Below are positions 1-9,929 of a stretch of DNA of 64,000 bases, one piece after another (position 1 is the first letter of the stretch; every line of letters starts with the position of its first letter). Source of the stretch: Clostridium cavendishii DSM 21758 (GTDB taxonomy: Bacteria > Bacillota > Clostridia > Clostridiales > Clostridiaceae); contig NZ_FQZB01000009.1 of assembly GCF_900141845.1 (NCBI RefSeq), positions 62,001 through 126,000 of the forward strand, read 5' to 3'. The notes under the pieces were generated by a model that was not told the DNA's origin, ran no database searches, and worked only from the letters and a program-made list of their open reading frames with translations. A program made the translations under genes and the position numbers.

Positions 1-950
1 GCCTCTACACCATAACCTTTTAGAATTTCCGCAAACCTATCTATATCACTTTTTGAAGGTCTTCTAAATTCATTTTCCTTTATTTCATTTACGGGAATTA
101 AATTAACATGACATAACATACCCTTTAAAAGCTTTCCTAATGCTTTGGCATCCTCAGAACCATCATTAACACCCTTAACTAATGAATATTCAAAGGTAAC
201 TCGTCTTTTTGTTTTCTCTATAAAATATCTACAAGCTTTTAATATTTCATCTATAGAATATTTATTTGCTATAGGCATTATTTGCTTTCTTTTTTCATCT
301 GTTACTGAATGCAGTGAAATAGCTAATGTTATTTGAGTATCTAAATCTGCTAATTCATAAATTTTAGGAACTATACCACAAGTTGATAGTGTTATATGTC
401 TTTGCCCTATATTAAGTCCATAATCAGCATTAACAAGACTTAAAAACTTTATCACATTTTCATAATTATCAAACGGTTCCCCACTACCCATAAGAACTAT
501 ATTCGATATTCTGTCATTTAAAACTTTTTGACCTAAAATAACCTGAGCTAAAATTTCTCCTGCTGTAAGATCTCTTATTCTACCATCTATAGTTGAAGCA
601 CAAAACTTACATCCCATTCTGCAACCAACTTGTGAAGATACACATATAGAATTTCCATGCTTATATTTCATAAGAACAGTTTCTATTAAGTTGCCATCTT
701 TTAAAGCAAGTAACATCTTCTTTGTATCATCTTCTTTAGATTCAAAAACCTCAACAATTTCCGGAAGCCCTATATAAAAATTAGTCTTCAGTTTTTCTAT
801 TAACGTTTTTGGAACATTTTTCATATCATCAAAGCTATTTATATCCTTATAAAGCCAATCAAAAACTTGCTTTGCCCTAAATGCTCCCTCTTTATTTTCT
901 TTCATCCAAGCTTGTAATTCTTGCAAATTAAAGTTTAGTATATTTTCCAC
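1..950 (-). CDS. rlmN: 23S rRNA (adenine-C2)-methyltransferase RlmN (partial, C-terminus outside window)
   Basis: Radical SAM enzyme that methylates C2 of A2503 in 23S rRNA (and A37 of some tRNAs). I read a GTG start at 950-948 behind AGGTGAT (954-960). The translation opens VENILNFNLQELQAW and contains the radical SAM cluster motif CRMGCKFCAS, the GEPFDNY segment and STCGIVP. About 316 codons are visible and the gene runs off the left edge, so the end of the protein is missing. It follows rsmB by 11 bases and is the last visible gene of the yicC-to-rlmN run. In related genomes prpC and prkC come next; that cannot be seen here. Confidence 0.93.
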   Translation of the reverse strand, partial: MENILNFNLQELQAWMKENKEGAFRAKQVFDWLYKDINSFDDMKNVPKTLIEKLKTNFYIGLPEIVEVFESKEDDTKKMLLALKDGNLIETVLMKYKHGNSICVSSQVGCRMGCKFCASTIDGRIRDLTAGEILAQVILGQKVLNDRISNIVLMGSGEPFDNYENVIKFLSLVNADYGLNIGQRHITLSTCGIVPKIYELADLDTQITLAISLHSVTDEKRKQIMPIANKYSIDEILKACRYFIEKTKRRVTFEYSLVKGVNDGSEDAKALGKLLKGMLCHVNLIPVNEIKENEFRRPSKSDIDRFAEILKGYGVE

Positions 951-961
951 CGTATCACCTA

Positions 962-2281
962 CTACCTTTTTTTAAGTTTTGCTATAAAAAAGCCATCCAT
1001 ATATTCATTTGGTAATATTGTTACAGAACCATTCTCATTGTTTATTATGTTTTTTGAATTTCCTATAAACACTTTTTCTATTACTGCATCATTATGTTTA
1101 TCTAAAAACCAATCTATATTTTCTTCATTTTCCTTTTTGTTAAGTGTGCATGTAGAGTATATCAATTCTCCACCAACTCTTAAATATTCCCAAGCATTTT
1201 CCATTATATTCCTTTGGATTTGAACTAAATCTCTTAATTCCCTAGCATTCTTAGTCCATTTAATCTCAGGTTTCTTTCTTATTATACCTATTCCAGAACA
1301 AGGTACATCTATTAATACTTTAGTTGCATAATTTATATATTTAGCATTTAATTTGGTTGCATCCATAATATCAGTTTTTATATTTTCAAGATGTAGTCTT
1401 TCCTTATGTTCTTCTATAAGTTTTAACTTATGTTCATGAACATCAAACGCTAAAACTTCACCTTCATTTTGTAAAAGCTCTGCTATGTGAGTTGTTTTTC
1501 CTCCTGGTGCACTGCAAAGATCCATAACAATATCATTTGAATCAAAGTTAAATAAAGGTGCAACCATCATAGCACTTTCGTCCTGAACTGTAATATCACC
1601 AGATATAAATAATGGATTCTTTTCGATAGTACTTCCCTTATTTATCTTTATAGCATCTGGTGAAATACTACCTTCTTCTACATCATATCCTTCTTCTTCT
1701 AGCTTTTCAAAAACTTCATCATAATCAGATTTGTTACTATTAACTCTAACAGTAATATTAGGTCTATAATTTAATCCTTTTAGTATTTCTAATGCAAGTT
1801 CTTCACCATATTGAAGTATAAATAACTTTACCATCCATTTATCAAAAGAATAATCAAAACATATGCTTTCTAGTTTTGCAAATCCTTCTTTATAATTTTT
1901 CTTTTCATTTCTTATATAATTTCTAAGAACACCATTGACAAATCTTGAAGAATTTTGTGATACTTCTTTAGATAGATTAACAGAATCATTTACCACTGCA
2001 TAATCCGGAACTCTATCTAAAAATCTCATTTGATATATGGCACTTCTTAATATATTAATAACAGCCACATCAATTAATGCTATATCCTTAACATAATTAG
2101 ATAATATAGTATCTATGGTACTTTTATATTTTATTGTACCATATACTACTTCTGTAATTAAAGCTCTGTCTTTTGAATCAATCTCTTCACTATTTAGATA
2201 TTTATTTAACTCTATATTAGAATAAGCCCTATTATTAAATATATTATCTAAGATTTTTACTATAATTTTCCTTGCTTTCAT
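962..2281 (-). CDS. rsmB: 16S rRNA (cytosine-967-C5)-methyltransferase RsmB
   Basis: SAM-dependent m5C methyltransferase of 16S rRNA (Sun/RsmB family), 439 aa, the usual family length. The N-terminal ~130 residues are the NusB-like RNA-binding domain. The catalytic domain shows the SAM loop DLCSAPGGKTTH (254-265), the nucleophile loop DVPCSG (Cys328) and YSTCTLNKKENE (Cys378). ATG start with AGAGGT four bases upstream. It lies in the fmt-def-priA cluster, a conserved clostridial translation and DNA-maintenance neighbourhood, 15 bases after the zinc peptidase gene. Confidence 0.95.
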   Translation of the reverse strand: MKARKIIVKILDNIFNNRAYSNIELNKYLNSEEIDSKDRALITEVVYGTIKYKSTIDTILSNYVKDIALIDVAVINILRSAIYQMRFLDRVPDYAVVNDSVNLSKEVSQNSSRFVNGVLRNYIRNEKKNYKEGFAKLESICFDYSFDKWMVKLFILQYGEELALEILKGLNYRPNITVRVNSNKSDYDEVFEKLEEEGYDVEEGSISPDAIKINKGSTIEKNPLFISGDITVQDESAMMVAPLFNFDSNDIVMDLCSAPGGKTTHIAELLQNEGEVLAFDVHEHKLKLIEEHKERLHLENIKTDIMDATKLNAKYINYATKVLIDVPCSGIGIIRKKPEIKWTKNARELRDLVQIQRNIMENAWEYLRVGGELIYSTCTLNKKENEENIDWFLDKHNDAVIEKVFIGNSKNIINNENGSVTILPNEYMDGFFIAKLKKR

Positions 2282-2296
2282 CCTTACCTCTTATTT

Positions 2297-2962
2297 CTAG
2301 TCTCTATTTTGACTAATCATTATTAATCTAATTAAGTTAACTACTGCCATTATAGTTGCCGCCACATATGTCATTGCTGCAGCATCTAACACTTTTTTAG
2401 CTCCCTTAATTTCCTCGCCTTGAAGTATTCCTCTATCCTCTAATGTTCGTAGTGCCCTACTTGATGCATTAAATTCAACTGGCAACGTTACTATTTGAAA
2501 AAGTACCACAAATGAGAATAGTATAATTCCTAAAAAAACCAAACTTCTCATTCCCATAAATAATCCTAAAATTAAAATTAACCATGAAGCTCCTGATCCA
2601 AAATTAGCAATTGGAACTATGGCAGATCTTAATCCCATTGGACCATAAGATTCTTTGTGCTGCATTGCATGCCCTGTTTCATGAGCTGCTACTCCTATTG
2701 ATGCCACTGATTTACCATAATAAACTTCTTCTGAAAGTCTTAATACTCTATTACTTGGATCATAATGATCACTAAGAGTTCCAGCCACTAATTCAACTGG
2801 TATATCATGAAGCCCATTATAATCAAGTATCATTCTAGCTACCTCAGCTCCACTAAACCCATTAAAGCTTCCCACCTGTTTATATTTATCAAATGTAGTT
2901 GAAACCTTAATTTGAGCCCAAAAAGATATTATAATTGCTGGTAAAAGCAATAACCAATACAT
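2297..2962 (-). CDS. Membrane zinc metallopeptidase (YugP-like)
   Basis: 221 aa membrane protein of the zinc peptidase family PF04298 (YugP-like). It has an N-terminal hydrophobic segment (residues 1-18), the zinc-binding motif HETGH at 94-98 and two or three hydrophobic segments after it (about 115-165 and 185-205). The active site is expected on the cytoplasmic side or at the membrane. Substrate unknown. The start is well placed behind AAGGAGG. It sits between fmt and rsmB, a position common in clostridia, which suggests housekeeping or membrane quality control rather than a dedicated pathway; that is inference. Confidence 0.85.
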   Translation of the reverse strand: MYWLLLLPAIIISFWAQIKVSTTFDKYKQVGSFNGFSGAEVARMILDYNGLHDIPVELVAGTLSDHYDPSNRVLRLSEEVYYGKSVASIGVAAHETGHAMQHKESYGPMGLRSAIVPIANFGSGASWLILILGLFMGMRSLVFLGIILFSFVVLFQIVTLPVEFNASSRALRTLEDRGILQGEEIKGAKKVLDAAAMTYVAATIMAVVNLIRLIMISQNRD

Positions 2963-2974
2963 AAAACAACCTCC

Positions 2975-3907
2975 TTAATTACCAAGTACTACTCCAACTT
3001 CTAATCCATTTCCATTTATAAATTGTTCTACAAATAATGGTTTAGAATTTGGAAATTGTAATTTTTCTATTAATAAAATTCCATCTCCTGTTGAAACTTC
3101 TATACCATTTTTATCTACACTAAGTATAGTTCCTGGCTTTTTGTTACTAATTCTTGAAATTGCTTTAGTCTTATGAAGTTTCATTGGTATTTCATTATAA
3201 TAAGTATAAGCTATAGGCCAAGGATTTAGTCCTCTAACTAAATTATGAATATCTCTAGCTGACTTATTCCAATTTATTTTTGCTAACTCCTTATTAAGCA
3301 TAGATGCATAACAAGTTTCTTCTTCATTTTGTTTTATAGGTTTAATTGTTTCATTCTTAATTCCTTTTATTGTTTCCACTAAAAGATCTGCACCACTTAC
3401 CATAAGTTTATCATGTAATTCACCTGCTGTTAAATTTTCAGTTATTTCTACTTGATTTTTAAGTAGCATATCTCCTGTATCTAATCCTACATCCATTAGC
3501 ATAGTAGTGTTTCCAGAAAACTTTTCGCCATTTATAATACTCCAATTTATAGGAGCTGCTCCTCTATATTTAGGAAGCAATGATGCATGCAAATTTATAC
3601 ACCCGTATTTAGGTATATCTAAAACTTCTTTAGATAAAATTTGTCCAAAAGCTACTACTATTATAAAATCTGGTTTCATAGCCTTAAGCTCTTCTATTAT
3701 TTCTGATTCATTCCTAAGTTTTACAGGTTGATAAACAGGAATATTATTCTCTACAGCAACCTCTTTTACTGCTGACATTGCAAGCTTCTTACCTCTACCT
3801 TTAGGTCTGTCAGGTTGGGTAAAAACTGCTACAACATCAAACTCATCTATAAGTTTTTTAAGTGATGGTACAGCAAAATCTGGTGTACCCATAAATACTA
3901 TTTTCAT
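2975..3907 (-). CDS. fmt: Methionyl-tRNA formyltransferase
   Basis: Formylates initiator Met-tRNA using 10-formyl-tetrahydrofolate. 310 aa, full length. The catalytic domain shows INLHASLLPKYRGAAPI (about 104-120, with the conserved Asn and His of the active site) and MDVGLDTGDM (about 138-147, containing the catalytic Asp). The C-terminal ~100 residues are the tRNA-binding OB-like domain. ATG start behind GGAGG. Directly downstream of def, which removes the formyl group later, so the two opposing steps of N-formyl metabolism are co-transcribed. Confidence 0.96.
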   Translation of the reverse strand: MKIVFMGTPDFAVPSLKKLIDEFDVVAVFTQPDRPKGRGKKLAMSAVKEVAVENNIPVYQPVKLRNESEIIEELKAMKPDFIIVVAFGQILSKEVLDIPKYGCINLHASLLPKYRGAAPINWSIINGEKFSGNTTMLMDVGLDTGDMLLKNQVEITENLTAGELHDKLMVSGADLLVETIKGIKNETIKPIKQNEEETCYASMLNKELAKINWNKSARDIHNLVRGLNPWPIAYTYYNEIPMKLHKTKAISRISNKKPGTILSVDKNGIEVSTGDGILLIEKLQFPNSKPLFVEQFINGNGLEVGVVLGN

Positions 3908-3927
3908 AAAATAAGCCTCCTTTGTGA

Positions 3928-4371
3928 TTACTTAACATGGTCTACAAACAAAATTCCATCTAAATGATCATTTTCATGACAAATTGCTCTCGCTAAAAAG
4001 TCTTCCGCTTCTAAAACAAACTCTTCTCCATTTTCATTTAAAGCCTTAACCTTTATTTTTGTAGGTCTTTCAACCTCATCTTGAGTTCCTGGAATACTTA
4101 AACAACCTTCAGTAGCTCTATTAGAACCACTTTTTTCTATTATTTCAGGATTAATAAATACCCTAACTCCATTTCCATCTAAAATATCAACAACAAATAT
4201 TCTTTTTAAAATTCCAACCTGTGGTGCAGCAAGACCAACACCACTATATTCATACATAGTTTCAATCATATCTTTTATCAAAACTCTTATTCTATCATTT
4301 ATATCATCTACTACCCTACTTTTCTTTCTTAATAAATCGTCTCCGTATCTTCTTATAGTTCTTAAAGCCAT
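3928..4371 (-). CDS. def: Peptide deformylase
   Basis: Removes the N-formyl group from nascent proteins. 147 aa, the compact form of the family. All three signature motifs are present: GVGLAAPQVG (44-53), EGCLSIPG with the metal-binding Cys90, and HENDHLDG with metal ligands His132 and His136 and catalytic Glu133. ATG start behind AAGGAGG. Lies between priA and fmt with 13- and 20-base gaps, so almost certainly one operon. Confidence 0.96.
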   Translation of the reverse strand: MALRTIRRYGDDLLRKKSRVVDDINDRIRVLIKDMIETMYEYSGVGLAAPQVGILKRIFVVDILDGNGVRVFINPEIIEKSGSNRATEGCLSIPGTQDEVERPTKIKVKALNENGEEFVLEAEDFLARAICHENDHLDGILFVDHVK

Positions 4372-4384
4372 ACTCTTATCCTCC

Positions 4385-6586
4385 TTATATCAAACTATTG
4401 GGATTAACATCTAATATTATTCTAATATTATTATAAACATCCTTTGAAAAATCATAAACCCTTTCCTTAATAATATTAGCAATAATTTCATTTACTTCAC
4501 CTTTTATTAATATCTGCCACCTATACATTTCCTTAATCTTCTGAATAGCACATGGACAAGGTCCTAAAATTTCTAAATTTCCGTAGTCTTCTAAAAGGCT
4601 ACTAAGTTCACTACCTAATTTTTTTGCAAAATCTATAAGCTCATTTTCAAATTTAGAACTTATTCCTATAAGTAATAATTTTGAAAATGGTGGATAATTC
4701 ATAGCCTTTCTAAGAGGTAATTCTTCCCTTAAAAATCCTTCATAATCATTATTTTTTATATAATTTAATGTATAGTTTTCTGGATTATATGTTTGAATTA
4801 TAACATCACCACCTATTTCCCCTCTTCCAGCTCTTCCTGAAACTTGGGTTATAAGTTGAAAACTTCTCTCTGAAGCCTTATAGTCAGGCATATTAATACT
4901 CATGTCAGCCGCTATAACCCCAACTAAACTTACATTTTCAAAATCCAAACCTTTTGATATCATTTGTGTACCTATTAAAATATCAGCCTGTTTATTTTTA
5001 AAATCATTATATATTTTTTCAAAGGAATTTTTACTTCGCGTGGTATCTACATCCATTCTTAATACTCTTGCATTACTAAAAAGCCTTTTTATTTCATTTT
5101 CTACTTTCTCTGTTCCAGTTCCAAAATGTTTTACATATATACTACCACAACTAGGGCATGTTTTCCTAATTTTTTCAGAAACTCCACAATAATGACAAGT
5201 TAAAAACCCATTATTATGATAAGTCATGGCCACATCGCAATGCTTGCATTTAAAAACAAAACCACATTTACGACAAGATACAAAGCTTGAAAAACCTCTT
5301 CTATTTAAAAATAAAATTATCTGTTCGCCTTTTTTTAATCTATCATCTATTTTACTATATAATAGTCTACTAAACATAGACTTATTTTGCACTCTTAATT
5401 CCTCACGCATATCTACAATATGCATATCAGGCATCGCTTTAGCATTTGCTCTTTTCTTTATTTCCACAAGTTCTATTTCTTCGTTTAAAGCTCTATAATA
5501 ACTCTCAACACTAGGTGTTGCTGAGCCTAGTATTACCTTACAAGAATTTAATATACTCTTGTATTCTGCTATTTCTTTTGTATTATACCTTGGACTCATT
5601 TCAGACTTATATGTTGCTTCATGCTCTTCATCGATAACTATAAGTCCCAAATCCTTAAACGGTAAAAATATTGCTGATCTTGCACCTATAACTAACTTAA
5701 CTCTTCCTTCTTTTACTCTAAACCATTCATCAAACCGCTCTCCATCTGATAATCTACTATGAAAAACAGCTACATCAGGACCAAATCTTCCTTTAAACCT
5801 TTCTATCATCTGAGGTGTTAGAGCTATTTCAGGAACTAAAATCAAAGCACTCTTATTATTTTTTATAGTTTTCTCTACTAGATTCATATAAATTTCAGTT
5901 TTACCACTTCCAGTAACTCCTTTTAATAAGAACACCCTATACTGAGAATTAACTATTTTGTTTAAAGCCAAGGTTTGTTCTTCATTTAAAATTCTCTTTT
6001 CATAATTCTCGAAAACTCTATTATCCACCCTTTGGACCTGAACATCCTTAATTTCAACAAATCCTTTTTCCTGAAGCTTATTTATAGTATACATTGATAT
6101 ATTATAAAATTTATTTAATTCTGTTTTTGTATAAAGCCCACTATTCTTTTCTATAATATCCAGGGCTTTTGAATAATTTTCTCTAAGTAATCCTTTATCC
6201 TTTAAAACAAAGAAAACAGAACTTTTAGTCTTTTCTCTTCCACCTCTCATAATTCCAGGTGGTATCATAACTCTAATTGCATCTATATATTTACATAAAT
6301 ATCTCTTTCTCATAAATAATATAAGCTTCAAATCATTATCTGTTAAGATCGGTTCATTATCTATTAATGAACTTATAGACTTCATTCTAAAATCATTGCT
6401 TTTATTCAAACTATCATATAGTTCTATAACAAAGCCTTCTACTTGCCTATTTCCTTTTCCAAAAGGAACCTTTACCCTATGTCCTAAACTAATGTTTGAT
6501 TTAAATTCCTCTTTAATCTTATATGTAAAAGGTTTATCAACCTGTACTGAATCATTATTTATTATAATTCCTGCATATTCTGCCAT
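4385..6586 (-). CDS. priA: Primosomal protein N' (replication restart helicase PriA)
   Basis: Superfamily 2 DNA helicase that reloads the replisome at stalled forks. It has an N-terminal DNA-binding domain, Walker A GVTGSGKTEIY, Walker B DEEH, a zinc-binding insertion with paired cysteines (CRKCGFVFKCKHC and CHYCGV...CPSCGS), then the C-terminal helicase lobe. The open frame extends three codons further to a GTG, but that GTG lies inside the Shine-Dalgarno GGGTGAT, so I place the start at the ATG beginning MAEYAGIIIN, giving 733 aa. The gap to the upstream coaBC stop is 30 bases. Confidence 0.96.
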   Translation of the reverse strand: MAEYAGIIINNDSVQVDKPFTYKIKEEFKSNISLGHRVKVPFGKGNRQVEGFVIELYDSLNKSNDFRMKSISSLIDNEPILTDNDLKLILFMRKRYLCKYIDAIRVMIPPGIMRGGREKTKSSVFFVLKDKGLLRENYSKALDIIEKNSGLYTKTELNKFYNISMYTINKLQEKGFVEIKDVQVQRVDNRVFENYEKRILNEEQTLALNKIVNSQYRVFLLKGVTGSGKTEIYMNLVEKTIKNNKSALILVPEIALTPQMIERFKGRFGPDVAVFHSRLSDGERFDEWFRVKEGRVKLVIGARSAIFLPFKDLGLIVIDEEHEATYKSEMSPRYNTKEIAEYKSILNSCKVILGSATPSVESYYRALNEEIELVEIKKRANAKAMPDMHIVDMREELRVQNKSMFSRLLYSKIDDRLKKGEQIILFLNRRGFSSFVSCRKCGFVFKCKHCDVAMTYHNNGFLTCHYCGVSEKIRKTCPSCGSIYVKHFGTGTEKVENEIKRLFSNARVLRMDVDTTRSKNSFEKIYNDFKNKQADILIGTQMISKGLDFENVSLVGVIAADMSINMPDYKASERSFQLITQVSGRAGRGEIGGDVIIQTYNPENYTLNYIKNNDYEGFLREELPLRKAMNYPPFSKLLLIGISSKFENELIDFAKKLGSELSSLLEDYGNLEILGPCPCAIQKIKEMYRWQILIKGEVNEIIANIIKERVYDFSKDVYNNIRIILDVNPNSLI

Positions 6587-6616
6587 GAAAATCACCCTTT
6601 ATAAAATAAAAAAGCG

Positions 6617-7804
6617 CTATTTGCGCCCTTTTATAATGTCAAATATGGTTTTTGCTACTAATCTTTTTGTCATTTTTTCTAAATGAATAACTTCTCCAGT
6701 TCTTGATAAAATTGAAACCTTATTATCTTGAGTACCAAAGCCTGTTTCTTTAGAACATATATCATTAGCAACTATAAAATCTAAATTTTTTCTTTCTAGC
6801 TTACCTTTAGCATTTTGCAAAAGATCATTACTCTCTGCTGCAAAACCAACTAAAATTTGATTTTTCTTTCTTTCACCTAAAGTTTTTAAAATGTCAGTAT
6901 CTTTTACAAACTCTACAGAAAGATTATTTTCTAACTTTTTTATTTTATTTTCACTGTAAACCTTAGGTTTATAGTCAGCAACTGCAGCTGATTTTATTAC
7001 TATATCTTGTGAATCAAAATTATCTAAAACAACCTTAAGCATTTCTTCATTAGTGTTCACACTAATAAATTTGACATCTTGAGGAGATTTTATATTAGTA
7101 GGACCTGAAACTAAAGTAACTTCTGCACCTCTATCTCTAGCTTCTTCCGCAATAGCGTACCCCATCTTCCCTGTGGATCTATTTGTAATAAATCTAACTG
7201 GATCAAGATTTGCAATTGTAGGTCCTGCTGTTATTAAAACTCTCTTTCCTAGAAGGTCTTTAGGTTCATGTAACATTGATAATACTTTTTCTACTATTAT
7301 TTCAGTATCTTGAAGTTTACCCATTCCTTCATCACCACAAGCAAGTATTCCTGCAGCTGGTTCTATGAATTTATAGCCATATTCTTTTAATTTTTTCATA
7401 TTATCTTGCACTATTTGATTTCCATACATATTTGTATTCATTGCTGGTGCAAAGACAACTGGGGCCTTTGTAGCCATAATAGTTGTAGATAACATATCAT
7501 CAGCTATTCCATTTGCTACCTTACCAATTATATTAGCTGTAGCTGGTACTATAAGCATTAAATCTGCTCTTTTAGCTAATGATATATGCTGGATTTCCCA
7601 TGCTTTTGGTTCATCAAACATGTCTGTTACAACCATATTGTGACTTAAAGCTTGAAATGATAATGGAGTAACAAATTCTGTTGCTGATTTAGTCATTATA
7701 ACTCTCACATCAACATCCTGCTTTCTTAGACGGCTTATAACATCAAGTGCTTTATAAACAGCTATTCCACCACTTACTCCAACTACAACACATTTTTGTT
7801 CCAT
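6617..7804 (-). CDS. coaBC: Bifunctional phosphopantothenoylcysteine decarboxylase / phosphopantothenate-cysteine ligase
   Basis: Two consecutive steps of coenzyme A synthesis. 395 aa. The N-terminal flavoprotein domain (about 1-180) carries GVSGGIAVYKA, the PAMNTNMY motif and the catalytic-loop ACGDEGMGKL. The C-terminal ligase domain (about 185-395) carries ITAGPT, the RFITNRSTGKMG motif and AAVADYKP. The start lies 11 bases after AGAAGG. It follows rpoZ with only one base between stop and start, matching the common rpoZ-coaBC-priA order. Confidence 0.95.
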   Translation of the reverse strand: MEQKCVVVGVSGGIAVYKALDVISRLRKQDVDVRVIMTKSATEFVTPLSFQALSHNMVVTDMFDEPKAWEIQHISLAKRADLMLIVPATANIIGKVANGIADDMLSTTIMATKAPVVFAPAMNTNMYGNQIVQDNMKKLKEYGYKFIEPAAGILACGDEGMGKLQDTEIIVEKVLSMLHEPKDLLGKRVLITAGPTIANLDPVRFITNRSTGKMGYAIAEEARDRGAEVTLVSGPTNIKSPQDVKFISVNTNEEMLKVVLDNFDSQDIVIKSAAVADYKPKVYSENKIKKLENNLSVEFVKDTDILKTLGERKKNQILVGFAAESNDLLQNAKGKLERKNLDFIVANDICSKETGFGTQDNKVSILSRTGEVIHLEKMTKRLVAKTIFDIIKGRK

Positions 7805-7805
7805 T

Positions 7806-8024
7806 TTACTTTATACCTTCTTTTAGTTGTTCATATTTTACCACATCTTCATTAACTTCATTTATAGCTATTGTTAGTGGTTTATTTGAATTAACTTTTA
7901 CAAAAGTATCTGACCCATCTATTATTTGTCTTGCTCTTTTTGATGTTACTATAACAAGTGAATATCTGTTATCTACCTTTTGTAATAAGTCAACTATTGA
8001 TGGATTAATCATAGAGTTGTTCAT
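7806..8024 (-). CDS. rpoZ: DNA-directed RNA polymerase subunit omega
   Basis: Small RNA polymerase assembly subunit, 72 aa. The conserved region INPSIVDLLQKVDNRYSLVI followed by TSKRARQI (about residues 6-34) is typical of omega. The start is the ATG at 8024 behind AAGGAGGG, so the first 20 bases overlap the end of gmk, and translational coupling is likely. Gene order gmk-rpoZ-coaBC is conserved in Firmicutes, which supports the call for such a short protein. Confidence 0.93.
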   Translation of the reverse strand: MNNSMINPSIVDLLQKVDNRYSLVIVTSKRARQIIDGSDTFVKVNSNKPLTIAINEVNEDVVKYEQLKEGIK

Positions 8025-8643
8025 GAATAAAACCCTCCTTAGAATCTAGTATATTTTCTTTTATTCTGTCTACTCTGCATCTTTCAGCCATAATTATGGC
8101 TTCTATTTTTTCAGTAGCCTCTTCTACTGTATCATTAACTACAGCATAATTATATTTTGATACATAATTTATTTCTTGATATGCTGATTTGAATCTTGTC
8201 ATCAAACTTTCAGGCGTCTCACTGCCTCTTTTAATTATTCTTTGTTTTAACTCTTCCATAGATGGAGGAAGTATAAATATAAATACCCCACCTTCAAACT
8301 TTTCTTTAACTTCAAGTGCACCTTGTATATCTATTTCCAATATAACATTTTTACCTTCATTAAGCATTTTTTCAACGCTTGACTTTGGTGTACCATAATA
8401 ATTACCATACACTTCTGCATATTCTAAAAAATCACCTGCATCTATTCTACTTAAAAAATCTTCCTTCTTAAGAAAATGATAATTTACACCGTCAACTTCT
8501 CCATCCCTAGGATTTCTTGTTGTTGCTGATACAGATAAAAATATATCCTCATTTTTTTCAAGTAAGGCTTTACATATAGTTCCTTTGCCTGCGCCTGAAG
8601 GACCTGATATTACCATTAAAATGCCTTTGTTCCTCATATGCAT
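8005..8643 (-). CDS. gmk: Guanylate kinase
   Basis: Phosphorylates GMP to GDP. 212 aa. P-loop GPSGAGKGT at 14-22, the GMP-binding stretch SVSATTRNPRDGE and EVYGNYYGTP, and the LEIDIQGA motif. The start ATG overlaps the remA stop codon (TAATG); a second ATG two codons later is also possible and would change little. Overlaps rpoZ by 20 bases at its 3' end. Confidence 0.96.
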   Translation of the reverse strand: MHMRNKGILMVISGPSGAGKGTICKALLEKNEDIFLSVSATTRNPRDGEVDGVNYHFLKKEDFLSRIDAGDFLEYAEVYGNYYGTPKSSVEKMLNEGKNVILEIDIQGALEVKEKFEGGVFIFILPPSMEELKQRIIKRGSETPESLMTRFKSAYQEINYVSKYNYAVVNDTVEEATEKIEAIIMAERCRVDRIKENILDSKEGFIHEQLYD

Positions 8644-8912
8644 TATTCTTCAACCTCTTCTACAACTTCATCTTTTGTAGATAATCTATGTGCTACTGTT
8701 TCTGGTTGGACTGCTGATAATATAACATGATCTGAATCTGTAATTATAACAGCTCTTGTTCTTCTACCATAGGTTGCATCTATTAACATCCCTCTGTCTC
8801 TAGCCTCTTGAATTATTCTTTTAATTGGTGCAGATTCTGGACTAACTATTGCAACAAGTCTATTTGCGGAAACTATGTTACCAAAACCAATGTTTATTAA
8901 CTTAATGCCCAT
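8643..8912 (-). CDS. remA: RemA/DUF370 family DNA-binding regulator
   Basis: 89 aa, full length for the family. The conserved core GFGNIVSANRLVAIVSPESA and RDRGMLIDATYGRRTRAVI is diagnostic. In Bacillus subtilis RemA is a DNA-binding activator of matrix and osmoprotection genes; here the role is inferred from family only. The C-terminal tail (KDEVVEEVEE) is acidic and not part of the core. Start behind GGAGG. It lies between yicC and gmk, the usual clostridial location. Confidence 0.92.
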   Translation of the reverse strand: MGIKLINIGFGNIVSANRLVAIVSPESAPIKRIIQEARDRGMLIDATYGRRTRAVIITDSDHVILSAVQPETVAHRLSTKDEVVEEVEE

Positions 8913-8925
8913 TTTGTTCCTCCTA

Positions 8926-9810
8926 TTATTCTATATTTTGAATTTGTTCTCTGATTTTTTCAATCATGTTTTTTATATTTATAACTAAATTAGTTATTTC
9001 TATATCTGTTGACTTAGACGCTATAGTATTAGCTTCTCTATTTATTTCTTGAACTATGAAATCAAGCTTTCTTCCTATTGGCTCATTTAAAGCCAAAGTA
9101 TTTCTAAGTTGTATTATATGACTTCTAAGTCTAGTAATTTCTTCATCTATAGTAGCTTTATCTGCAAATACTGCTACTTCCATAGCAATTCTCGCTTCAT
9201 CCACCTGTAAATCACCTAAAAGTTCTTCTACTCTATCTTTAAGCTTAACCCTATAGTTTTCAACAACAACATCTGATTTAGAATCTATTTGATTTACCCA
9301 ATCCTCTATTAAAATACATTTCTTAGCTATATCCTCTGAAAGTTTTTCACCTTCTACCATTCTCATATCTACCATCATTATTAATGCTTTTTCTAGAAGC
9401 TCTTTAACTTCAAGCCATATTTCATCTAAATCATCTTCTTTTTCTTCTAATGTTATAATTTCTGGGTATCGTGAGATTAATGACAAACTAATATCATTTT
9501 TAATATCTGAATACCTTTCTTCAAGCTCCGATAAACATTTAACATAACTATCAGCAAGCATTGTATTTAATTTAACTTCTGCTTGATTATGACCATAATT
9601 TTTATAATTTATGAAAATATCTACTTTACCTCTATTTAATTTTTCATTTACTACTCTTCTTATTTTGTCTTCTAATGCTATAAAAGACTTAGGCATTCTT
9701 ATATTCATATCCAGATATCTATGATTTACACTTTTCATTTCTAGTGAAATTATTCTTTCTTTACCTTCTTCACTAGTGGCTCTACCAAACCCTGTCATAC
9801 TTCTAACCAT
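8926..9810 (-). CDS. YicC/YloC family endoribonuclease
   Basis: 294 aa. It starts with the family signature MVRSMTGFGRA and ends with the conserved C-terminal block EINREANTIASKSTDIEI. YicC-type proteins are endoribonucleases linked to stationary-phase RNA turnover. The middle is rich in charged helices (about 90-230), likely coiled coil. ATG start behind GGAGG. First gene of the yicC-remA-gmk-rpoZ-coaBC-priA-def-fmt run; the 119-base gap before it probably contains the operon promoter, though I see only a weak candidate (TTGACT near 9898). Confidence 0.9.
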   Translation of the reverse strand: MVRSMTGFGRATSEEGKERIISLEMKSVNHRYLDMNIRMPKSFIALEDKIRRVVNEKLNRGKVDIFINYKNYGHNQAEVKLNTMLADSYVKCLSELEERYSDIKNDISLSLISRYPEIITLEEKEDDLDEIWLEVKELLEKALIMMVDMRMVEGEKLSEDIAKKCILIEDWVNQIDSKSDVVVENYRVKLKDRVEELLGDLQVDEARIAMEVAVFADKATIDEEITRLRSHIIQLRNTLALNEPIGRKLDFIVQEINREANTIASKSTDIEITNLVINIKNMIEKIREQIQNIE

Positions 9811-9929
9811 GATTTTGCCTCCTTAAAATACCCATATAAACACTTGTCTATTACATAAAAAATATTATATAGATACTTTATTACAGGTTTACTATAAAGT
9901 CAACGGTTTGTTAACAGAAAGTTTACAAA

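Noticed and set aside
145..336. Plus-strand open frames such as 145-336, and about thirty others across the window
   Set aside because: All lie opposite real minus-strand genes, are rich in Ser/Phe/Ile from the complementary strand, and lack convincing ribosome binding sites.
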